Below, piece after piece: positions 1-5,626 of a stretch of DNA of 5,626 nt; positions within the stretch are counted from its first letter, which is position 1; each line of letters opens with the position of its first letter. Made by a program: the position numbers and the translations under genes. The stretch comes from Bacillota bacterium. Lineage in GTDB: Bacteria; Bacillota; Clostridia; Christensenellales; SZUA-584. The DNA lies in NCBI GenBank assembly GCA_023396555.1, contig JAEWWC010000202.1, positions 1-5,626 of the forward strand, written 5' to 3'. The notes under the pieces were generated by a model that was not told the DNA's origin, did not search any database, and saw only the letters and a program-made list of their open reading frames with translations.

Positions 1-1875
1 AGGATCGCGCTGATGCGCACCGTTCCCGAAACCCAGCGCATATTTACCGAAGATGAAGAAGAGCAGCTGCGGGCAAAGCGCTGGCTGCACGAATCGGGCG
101 ACCTGAACAACATTACGCCCGACTACATGCTGATGATCGGAACGGGTTTTAACGCCGCGAAAGCGCAGATTGCAGCATCCCGAGAGCGGCTTTGCACCGA
201 TGATGGCAAGCTGCGGTTTCTTTCGGCGACGGAAGAGATGATCGATTTATTGCAGGGGCTTGCGGACAGGTACAGGGAAAAGGCGCTGGAGATGGGGAAC
301 GGGACCGTGGCTCATACCTTTAAGAGAATACCAGCCGAACCTGCCGAAACCCTGCTGGAGGCGATGCAGTTTTTCCGGCTGCTGCACTATGGGCTATGGT
401 GCGCAAACAACTATCAGGTAACCGCGGGCCGGGTCGACCAATACCTCTATCCGTATTATCTGCATGATATGGCGTCCGGTAAATATACGCGGGACGATAT
501 GCTGGAACTGGTGGAGGAGTTTTTCCTCTCCTTCAACCGGGACAGCGACCTGTATGACGGTGTGCAGCAGGGAGATAACGGCCAGAGTCTGGTGCTGGGC
601 GGCTTGAACGAGGATGGTACGGACAGCTATAACGAGCTCTCGGCTTTTATGCTTACGGCCAGTCTGGAGCTGAAGCTTATCGATCCCAAGATCAACCTGC
701 GTGTAAACCGAAAAACGCCGTTTGACCGGTTTGTGGAGGCCACAAAGCAGACGCGGCAGGGACTCGGGTTTCCGCAGTATATGAACGACGATATCAACAT
801 TCCCGCGCTGATCGGATGGGGATATGAGCCGATAGACGCTTACAATTATTCTGTCGCTGCTTGCTGGGAGCTGATCATCCCAGGCAAGGGTACGGATATC
901 CCTAACGCGGACGGGCTTTCGTTCGCAAAGGTGGTGCTGAATGCCGCGAAGGATAAGCTGACTGGCTGCCATACTTATGAGGACTTTGAAGCGGCTGTGA
1001 AGAAGGAGCTTTGGCGTGAGGCGGAACGGTTGATCGGCAAGGCGTCACATCTCTATATGATTCCCGCGCCGATGCTGTCTCTGATGATGGCCGGTTGTAT
1101 TGAAAACGCGGCGGACGCGGCGGACGGATGTGAATACAACAACATCGGCTTCCACGGGCCCGGCCTTTCGACGGCGGCCGATTCGATGGCGGCGATCCGG
1201 CGATTTGTGTTTGAGGAGAAGTCCGTCACTGCGGGGGAACTGCTGGCAGCGCTTGAGAATGATTTTGCGGGAAGCGAGTCGCTGATGAACGCGCTGCGTT
1301 ACGACGCGCCCAAGATGGGGCTGGATGACGACAGGACGGACGCGATCAGCGTTATACTGCTGGATACATTTGCGGAAGCGCTGAAGGGCCGGAAAAACGA
1401 GCGCGGCGGCATCTACCGCGCCGGCACGGCGTCCGCGATGTATTACATCTGGTACGGTCAGGAGCTGGGGGCGACGCCGGACGGAAGGCGTGCGCATGAA
1501 CCGCTTCCGTGCAACTATTCCCCCAGTCTATTCGCGAAAACGAAGGGACCGATATCCACGATCAAGTCGTTCACCAAACAGCATTTGATCAGCGCCGCCA
1601 ACGGAGGACCGCTGACCCTTGAATTGCACGACACTGTCTTCCGCGCGCCGGACAGTGTGGAGAAGGTGGCGGCACTCGTCCGGCTGTTCATTGAGCGCGG
1701 CGGCCACCAACTGCAGCTGAACGCCGTCAACCGGGAAGCCATGCTGGACGCGCAGAAAAAGCCCGAGCAATACCGCTATATGATCGTGCGCGTATGGGGC
1801 TGGAGCGGCTATTTTGTCGAGCTGGACATAGAGTATCAGGACCAGATCATACAGCGTGCGGAATTCGCCATCTGA
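1..1875 (+). CDS. Glycyl radical enzyme of the PFL/glycerol dehydratase superfamily, eliminase-type, 5'-truncated by window edge
   Basis: This is a cytoplasmic, oxygen-sensitive radical enzyme whose substrate I cannot assign. Residues below count the ATG at 13 as 1, but the frame is open from base 1, so that Met is probably internal. Family landmarks in order: GRVDQYLYPYY (139-149), IDPKINLRVNRKTP (223-236), thiyl-radical loop AACWELIIPGKG with Cys284 and Glu286, ATPDGRRA (487-494), GGHQLQLNAV (563-572), and C-terminal glycyl radical motif RVWGWSGYF with Gly596, 24 residues before the end. The Cys-to-Gly distance of 312 is close to the roughly 330 of glycerol dehydratase (Cys433/Gly763, from memory). 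By that comparison about 145 N-terminal residues are missing. Cys-X-Glu is the eliminase/dehydratase arrangement; pyruvate formate-lyase has adjacent cysteines and no such Glu. Trp285 is unusual, since known dehydratases usually have Val or Thr there. Activity would need a radical SAM activase, which is not in this window. Superfamily is near certain; substrate is unknown. Confidence 0.95.
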   Translation, partial: RIALMRTVPETQRIFTEDEEEQLRAKRWLHESGDLNNITPDYMLMIGTGFNAAKAQIAASRERLCTDDGKLRFLSATEEMIDLLQGLADRYREKALEMGNGTVAHTFKRIPAEPAETLLEAMQFFRLLHYGLWCANNYQVTAGRVDQYLYPYYLHDMASGKYTRDDMLELVEEFFLSFNRDSDLYDGVQQGDNGQSLVLGGLNEDGTDSYNELSAFMLTASLELKLIDPKINLRVNRKTPFDRFVEATKQTRQGLGFPQYMNDDINIPALIGWGYEPIDAYNYSVAACWELIIPGKGTDIPNADGLSFAKVVLNAAKDKLTGCHTYEDFEAAVKKELWREAERLIGKASHLYMIPAPMLSLMMAGCIENAADAADGCEYNNIGFHGPGLSTAADSMAAIRRFVFEEKSVTAGELLAALENDFAGSESLMNALRYDAPKMGLDDDRTDAISVILLDTFAEALKGRKNERGGIYRAGTASAMYYIWYGQELGATPDGRRAHEPLPCNYSPSLFAKTKGPISTIKSFTKQHLISAANGGPLTLELHDTVFRAPDSVEKVAALVRLFIERGGHQLQLNAVNREAMLDAQKKPEQYRYMIVRVWGWSGYFVELDIEYQDQIIQRAEFAI

Positions 1876-1919
1876 CAAAGCATCTGAAGATGGGAAAGCA
1901 ACCCCAATCAAGCGCAAAT

Positions 1920-1925
1920 GGAAGG
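1920..1925 (+). promoter_or_regulatory. Ribosome binding site GGAAGG for the AraC-type regulator
   Basis: GGAAGG lies 7 nt before the ATG at 1933, an ideal Shine-Dalgarno spacing. It decides the start: the upstream in-frame ATG at 1918 overlaps this site and has only an A/C-rich stretch before it, with no purine-rich ribosome binding site. The 57-nt gap after the GRE stop shows no hairpin followed by a T-run, so read-through from the GRE gene is plausible. Confidence 0.75.
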
Positions 1926-1932
1926 TATTGGA

Positions 1933-4251
1933 ATGAACAAACTGCTCAGACATGGAAGAAGTGTTGTTATAGCCTGGACATTGTCATACATGCTAATCAT
2001 CGTATTGGCGGTGGTGGGCAATTTGTTTACGACCAACCTTTACGCAAGCTCTTTTAAGGAACAGATTTTTAAGGATACCACACAGACGCTGGAACACGCC
2101 CGCAGAAACGCGGATGACCGTATGCGGGATATCCGCAAAACGGCCCACCTTATTGGCGCCAACACAAATCTGAAACGGCTCCTCAGTGATAAATCGGACA
2201 GTACGACAGCGCGCGACTATAACATCTTCATCTCCGAACTGCGGAGTTATCAGGTTGCGAACAGCTTTATCAAGAATATTTTCATCTTTCCTGACAACAA
2301 GGATAATGTTATCTCCACTACTTTTGTTAGAAATGCGCTGTATCGGCAGCAGCTTTTATCGCAGTACACCACGGTGGACGGCAGAGTCCTGACTGAAATG
2401 TCCGACGAACCGCATTACGGAGATTTTCTGCTGATGACAGAGCGCGAGCGTCCGTCGGTATCATCTTCTGTTGTGGTGTTTTTGCAGTCTCTTCCTGTGG
2501 ATTCGGCGAAGCGCCAGGATGGGACGCTTATGCTCGTTATGAAAAGTTCATCGCTGCTTGCTTCGCTGAGTGCCGACAGTTGGCATGAGGGCAGCGTTAT
2601 TATGGTTATGGACAGCGGCGATAATATTATCGCCAGCAATGCGGATGCCACGGAGCCGTTCACGTACAGCACGCTGGAGGGCATGCCCGACAGGTTTGAC
2701 ATTGATATGAACGGAGAGGGGCATACCGTCCTCCAGGTGACTTCGGAGATCACCTCCTGGAAATATGTCGTGATTCTACCCACCGAAGTGATGATGCAGG
2801 ATATGAGAAACGTTCAGAAGTTTTTCCTTGTCAGCATCATCGTTACGCTGACTCTGGGGTTTATCGCCTCGATTTTGTTAGCGCGCCGGAACTATCTGCC
2901 GCTGAAAATATTGATGAAGACCGTAGAAAGTGACGCGGGTATCGCGTTTGGCGGGGGAGAGAACGAATATAAGTATTTGCGTGATGCCATGTCTGCCGCG
3001 CTCGCGCAGAAGGAAGCGCAAAAAAGCGCCTACAAAAACCAGTTGATGCACTTAAGGTCGGGCTATTTCGCGGGCATCATGAAAAAAGAGCTGGATGCGG
3101 ATTTGTCTATGGACGATATGCTCAAAGCTTGCGACATCAGCTTTATTTCCGACTGTTTTGCGCTGCTGCTTATCAATATCAAGAACATTTCTGCCAGTCC
3201 GCCGGGGATAAGAAGTGAGCAGGATGACAAGACGACCGAAAGTATCGTCGTGAGCGTTTTCGAGGAATTCATCCATAAAAAATACATCGGTTTTGTCGTG
3301 AATGTCGACGATTTGCAGTCGGTTATCTGGAATTTCCCCAGCGGTATGTCTCAGGAAGAGATAAACGAAGAAATCGTGGATGTGACGAGGCAATGCCTTG
3401 AGTTTTTGAAGAGTTCTTTAAGGATTGACATCACCGTGACAGCCAGCAGCCCCTTTTTCTCACTGAAACATCTGGGGGATGCGTACGAAGATGTGTTCAC
3501 GGCGATGGAATATTGCACCATCATGGGGCTGATCGGCCTGCATTTCAGCCAGGATACCCGTTATGGCCGGCTGAACAACGAAACATATCACTATTATTAT
3601 CCTCTGCAGCTGGAAATTCAGATGACGAACTTTATCAAGTGCGGCGACTATAACGGTGCAAAACGCATACTTGATAATTTTTTCCATGTGAATTTTGAAG
3701 AGCTTTCGCTCCCGTATCCCATTATGAAGTGCTTTATGTTCAATCTGACAAGCACGATCATGAAGACCATCTACGAGCTGAATATCACGATGGCAGATGA
3801 TGACGAACTGCCGAATTCGGTGGACGTGATGCTGGCCTGCCATTCGGCCTCCGAGATATACCGTGAGGCGAATCGCGTGATGGCCAAACTCTGCGAGCAG
3901 CAAAAACAGAGCGGTTTGCCGCACAGCTTTCTTCCTGAAACCCAGATTTACGTTCAGAAGAATTATTCGAATGTGAATCTGAGTATTTCGATGATTGCGG
4001 ATTACTTCAACCTGACGCCTTCATATCTGTCGAAGAAATTCAAGAGCCTGACGGGCGGAGGGCTGCTGGAATACATCAACCAGATACGCATCGACAAAGC
4101 CAAAGCCATGCTGGTCAAGACGAAATCCAACATCGGGCACATCGCGTCGTCCTGCGGTTTCATTAATAGCAACAATTTTATTCGCGTTTTCAAGAAGTAT
4201 GAGGGCATCACGCCACGTAGTTACCGCGATGTTTCCTCCATGGAGCCATAA
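1933..4251 (+). CDS. Membrane-anchored AraC-family transcriptional regulator with extracytoplasmic (Cache-like) sensor
   Basis: This is a one-component transmembrane sensor and DNA-binding protein of 772 residues. Layout: first membrane helix about 10-32; extracytoplasmic region about 33-296, starting with a helical stretch (FKEQIFKDTTQTLEHARRNA), as in double-Cache sensors of Firmicutes; second membrane helix 297-317, followed by Arg-Arg; a cytoplasmic linker with a helical segment rich in Lys, Gln and Ala; a middle domain of about 300 residues resembling the central region of YesN-like regulators; and a C-terminal AraC domain about 670-768. In that domain the first helix-turn-helix is around LSISMIADYFNLTPSYLSKKF (683-703). 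The second is the AraC signature region around IGHIASSCGF (734-743) through FKKYEGITPRSYRD (753-766). There is no receiver or kinase domain, so signalling is probably direct across the membrane. Ligand unknown. Its place between GRE and transporter suggests it controls this cassette. The Cache assignment rests on architecture, not a profile search. Confidence 0.93.
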   Translation: MNKLLRHGRSVVIAWTLSYMLIIVLAVVGNLFTTNLYASSFKEQIFKDTTQTLEHARRNADDRMRDIRKTAHLIGANTNLKRLLSDKSDSTTARDYNIFISELRSYQVANSFIKNIFIFPDNKDNVISTTFVRNALYRQQLLSQYTTVDGRVLTEMSDEPHYGDFLLMTERERPSVSSSVVVFLQSLPVDSAKRQDGTLMLVMKSSSLLASLSADSWHEGSVIMVMDSGDNIIASNADATEPFTYSTLEGMPDRFDIDMNGEGHTVLQVTSEITSWKYVVILPTEVMMQDMRNVQKFFLVSIIVTLTLGFIASILLARRNYLPLKILMKTVESDAGIAFGGGENEYKYLRDAMSAALAQKEAQKSAYKNQLMHLRSGYFAGIMKKELDADLSMDDMLKACDISFISDCFALLLINIKNISASPPGIRSEQDDKTTESIVVSVFEEFIHKKYIGFVVNVDDLQSVIWNFPSGMSQEEINEEIVDVTRQCLEFLKSSLRIDITVTASSPFFSLKHLGDAYEDVFTAMEYCTIMGLIGLHFSQDTRYGRLNNETYHYYYPLQLEIQMTNFIKCGDYNGAKRILDNFFHVNFEELSLPYPIMKCFMFNLTSTIMKTIYELNITMADDDELPNSVDVMLACHSASEIYREANRVMAKLCEQQKQSGLPHSFLPETQIYVQKNYSNVNLSISMIADYFNLTPSYLSKKFKSLTGGGLLEYINQIRIDKAKAMLVKTKSNIGHIASSCGFINSNNFIRVFKKYEGITPRSYRDVSSMEP

Positions 4252-4288
4252 GGGAAACGAAAATTATTGATGAGTTTTTAAAGAAGAA

Positions 4289-4307
4289 CGCTTAAGCGGC
4301 AAAGCCG
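4289..4307. promoter_or_regulatory. Palindrome plus short hairpin in the regulator-transporter gap
   Basis: A perfect 10-bp palindrome, CGCTTAAGCG (4289-4298), runs into a 4-bp hairpin CGGC-AAA-GCCG (4297-4307) whose last base is the first G of the transporter's ribosome binding site. The two structures share two bases, so they would compete in RNA. Both are short and could be chance. No T-run follows, so this is not an intrinsic terminator. I see no good sigma-70 promoter in the 72-nt gap: TTGATG at 4267-4272 has no matching -10 box. Confidence 0.3.
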
Positions 4308-4312
4308 GGGAG
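4307..4312 (+). promoter_or_regulatory. Ribosome binding site GGGGAG for the MFS transporter
   Basis: GGGGAG ends 11 nt before the ATG at 4324, somewhat long but usable. An in-frame GTG at 4312 overlaps the last G of this site, leaving no spacing, so ATG 4324 is the better start and gives a protein four residues shorter. Confidence 0.6.
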
Positions 4313-4323
4313 TGAAAAATATC

Positions 4324-5508
4324 ATGAGCGCTCAAAATAAAATACACAAGGTTCTCATTATCGGCATCACCTACACAACGATCGCGATGCTTGGTATATA
4401 TATTACGCTTTATCAATATACGATATTAAGCGTATCTCAGCTTTTTTCAGCAGACGCGGCCATGATGGGTTTGATGATTGGAATGCAGCACTTTGGAATA
4501 TCCATCCCTCCGTTATTTTTAGGTACTCTCAGTGGACGGATAGGCAAAAAGAATATCCTGATGATTTCTATTCTGCTCATTACAATCGGAACCTTTTTGG
4601 TGGGCCTGACCAATAGTTTCGGTGCTTTTGTTGGCTCAATTTTTATCGTTGGCGCCGGATTTTCAGTTACAGAGGGGACGATGTCTGCTGTACTGACGGA
4701 TGAATATCCTAAGGAAACGACAAAGCATTTGAATTTTTCGCAGGTTGCGTTCAGCGGCGGTGCTTTTGCAGGCCCGCTGATCGCGGAGGGTCTTATTGAT
4801 AGCGGGGTATACTTTAAAGACTTGTATTTCTATGTCTCAGCCGTATTTCTGGTACTTGGTGTCATATTTTATTTCACAAAGCAACAGAATGATAAAGGTG
4901 AGACATCGGTTGAGGCGGCTAACTTCAATGTAATAAGGTTTTTGAGGAATAAAGTTTTTCTTTTACTTGCTTTGGGGATCTTTCTGTATGTCGGGATCGA
5001 AAATACAATTGCCTACTTTTCGGACAGTTACTATGAACTAATTTTGGGCAAACCGCATTTAAGCGCATTGGCATTGTCTTTGTTCTGGGGAGCTATGATT
5101 CCGTCACGGTTCTTAGCAGGCATTATCAAAGTTAATTTGAAAAAGATGTTTGTTGTTTTGTCTTCGCTTATTTTCGCGGGCACCATCGCAGCGATGCTTA
5201 TCCCGAATATTACTGTTAAAATCATTTTATTTGCGGTGTGTGGTTTTGGATGCGGTCCACTGTGGCCGCTGATGATGGATATGGTAGCAAAGAAAAACAG
5301 GGGCGCAGCCGGACCTGCGCTGAACGTTATGATGACTTTTACAGGGTTGGGGGGCGCCACGCTGCCGTTTATTTCGGGTATATTTGTAAACTTTAGCAAT
5401 CAGCAGACAGCGTATTATATATGCGCCGTTGCTGCTGTTCTTATGGCCATCATGTATGTGTCGTCATTGAAGAAGACGGATGTATCTGCAAAGAGCGATC
5501 CGACTTAA
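4324..5508 (+). CDS. Major facilitator superfamily transporter, FucP/FHS-like sugar symporter type
   Basis: This is an inner-membrane secondary transporter of 394 residues, the normal size for a 12-helix MFS protein. Hydrophobic segments fall roughly at 9-33, 45-68, 77-96, 100-122, 138-157, 165-186, a polar central loop 187-210, then 211-233, 245-268, 274-294, 298-321, 327-356 and 361-381. The loop between helices 2 and 3 has GTLSGRIGKK (67-76), a version of MFS motif A with Gly in place of the usual Asp. Helix 4 carries Glu117 (SVTEGTMS), and 20-23 residues later comes NFSQ (137-140). In E. coli FucP, from memory, Glu135 is followed 21-24 residues later by NLAQ, so the layout matches the fucose/hexose symporter family. 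That supports a sugar, polyol or sugar-derived substrate but does not name it. The gene is visibly more AT-rich than the GRE gene. MFS membership is near certain; the FHS-like placement is tentative. Confidence 0.92.
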   Translation: MSAQNKIHKVLIIGITYTTIAMLGIYITLYQYTILSVSQLFSADAAMMGLMIGMQHFGISIPPLFLGTLSGRIGKKNILMISILLITIGTFLVGLTNSFGAFVGSIFIVGAGFSVTEGTMSAVLTDEYPKETTKHLNFSQVAFSGGAFAGPLIAEGLIDSGVYFKDLYFYVSAVFLVLGVIFYFTKQQNDKGETSVEAANFNVIRFLRNKVFLLLALGIFLYVGIENTIAYFSDSYYELILGKPHLSALALSLFWGAMIPSRFLAGIIKVNLKKMFVVLSSLIFAGTIAAMLIPNITVKIILFAVCGFGCGPLWPLMMDMVAKKNRGAAGPALNVMMTFTGLGGATLPFISGIFVNFSNQQTAYYICAVAAVLMAIMYVSSLKKTDVSAKSDPT

Positions 5509-5528
5509 AACCCGACTTTTCAACCGAC
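5500..5528 (+). repeat. Three CCGAC units at exact 12-bp spacing
   Basis: CCGAC occurs at 5500-5504, 5512-5516 and 5524-5528. The first unit overlaps the last codons of the transporter, and the first two extend to CCGACTT. The other bases of each 12-bp unit are not conserved, so this may be a decayed short duplication or chance. Confidence 0.4.
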
Positions 5529-5530
5529 GA

Positions 5531-5540
5531 ATCATATGAT
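5531..5540. promoter_or_regulatory. Perfect 10-bp palindrome ATCATATGAT
   Basis: This short perfect inverted repeat lies 22 bp after the transporter stop codon. Its centre is exactly 20 bp from the centre of the next palindrome, about two helical turns, as expected for paired operator sites. Function is unproven. Confidence 0.35.
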
Positions 5541-5548
5541 ATGAGGCG

Positions 5549-5562
5549 GTATTATATAATAC
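5549..5562. promoter_or_regulatory. Perfect 14-bp palindrome with a TATAAT box, possible operator or -10 element
   Basis: GTATTATATAATAC is a perfect palindrome and contains TATAAT on both strands (5555-5560 on +, 5551-5556 on -). No good -35 box sits 16-18 bp upstream on the + strand, so a full sigma-70 promoter is not shown. It could be an operator over a promoter of a gene beyond the window, or simply AT-rich intergenic DNA. Confidence 0.4.
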
Positions 5563-5572
5563 GATTTAATAC

Positions 5573-5596
5573 TTTGACCAGATATGCCCGGTCGAA
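5573..5596. repeat. Inverted repeat TTTGACC-N10-GGTCGAA
   Basis: Two 7-bp arms are separated by 10 bp and pair fully in RNA with one G-U pair. An A-run follows on the + strand and no T-run is present on either strand, so it does not look like an intrinsic terminator. It may be a regulator binding site or an RNA stem ahead of the next gene. Confidence 0.3.
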
Positions 5597-5626
5597 AAAA
5601 TGACTGAAAAAGCCTCGAAATGCCTT

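Noticed and set aside
394..972. Antisense open frame of 192 residues within the GRE gene
   Set aside because: It lies opposite a strongly recognised coding region, shows no family motif, and its length is explained by the GC-rich codon pattern of the sense strand. The antisense frames at 1045-1497, 1515-1742 and 1528-1953 are rejected for the same reason.
1..1875. Naming the enzyme pyruvate formate-lyase (pflB)
   Set aside because: The adjacent Cys-Cys pair of true pyruvate formate-lyase is absent; the Cys-X-Glu loop points to the eliminase branch.
1918..1920. ATG at 1918 as the regulator start
   Set aside because: No ribosome binding site precedes it, and it overlaps the GGAAGG that ideally serves ATG 1933.
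1794..2057. Same-strand frame of 87 residues bridging the GRE end and the regulator start
   Set aside because: It overlaps the glycyl radical motif in another frame and the regulator's first helix, with no family features.
2415..3924. Antisense open frames opposite the regulator gene (2415-2783, 3052-3393, 3460-3924)
   Set aside because: All are shadows of a well-supported regulator and have no recognisable domain or ribosome binding site.
1933..4251. Two-component response regulator (YesN-type)
   Set aside because: There is no N-terminal receiver domain; instead the N-terminus has a membrane helix and an extracytoplasmic region. No histidine kinase gene is in the window.
4312..4314. GTG at 4312 as the transporter start
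   Set aside because: It overlaps the probable ribosome binding site, leaving no spacing; ATG 4324 fits better.
5573..5600. Intrinsic terminator after the transporter
   Set aside because: The stem is followed by A residues on the + strand and no T-run on either strand.
5421..5603. Cys-rich 60-residue frame at the end of the transporter gene
   Set aside because: Its first half is an out-of-frame reading of the last transmembrane helix, and it has no ribosome binding site or known motif. The inner ATG at 5541 gives only 20 residues, also without a ribosome binding site.

Overview
The window carries three genes, all on the + strand: the 3' part of a glycyl radical enzyme (GRE) gene, a complete membrane-anchored AraC-type regulator, and a complete major facilitator superfamily (MFS) transporter. 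A short distal intergenic stretch then runs to the end. The GRE implies an anaerobe, because these enzymes are destroyed by oxygen. An AraC regulator with an extracytoplasmic sensor, purine-rich Shine-Dalgarno sites and mixed but moderate GC all fit an anaerobic Firmicute of the Clostridia type, perhaps from the gut. The taxonomic guess is inference.

Layout. Positions 1-1875: GRE lacking its N-terminus, because the frame is open through the left edge. Positions 1876-1932: short gap with the regulator's ribosome binding site. Positions 1933-4251: 772-residue transmembrane sensor/AraC regulator. Positions 4252-4323: 72-nt gap with a small palindrome, a small hairpin and the transporter's ribosome binding site. 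Positions 4324-5508: 394-residue MFS transporter with features of the FucP-like (FHS) sugar symporters. Positions 5509-5626: no convincing gene, but several short symmetric elements, including a 14-bp perfect palindrome that contains a TATAAT box.

How the genes may work together. Co-orientation, short gaps and the lack of a visible terminator between genes suggest one transcription unit. The transporter would import a small, probably sugar-like or polyol-like, compound. The regulator would sense a compound outside the cell and control transcription. The GRE would catalyse a radical elimination, dehydration or C-X cleavage. The GRE has the Cys-X-Glu active site of the eliminase branch, not the Cys-Cys pair of pyruvate formate-lyase. 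The residue between Cys and Glu is Trp, and I cannot match this motif to a GRE of known substrate. No GRE-activating radical SAM enzyme lies in the window; if local, it must be upstream of position 1 or beyond 5626.

The most interesting content is this possible uncharacterised GRE-sensor-transporter cassette. The window contains no RNA gene, CRISPR array or insertion sequence that I can recognise.
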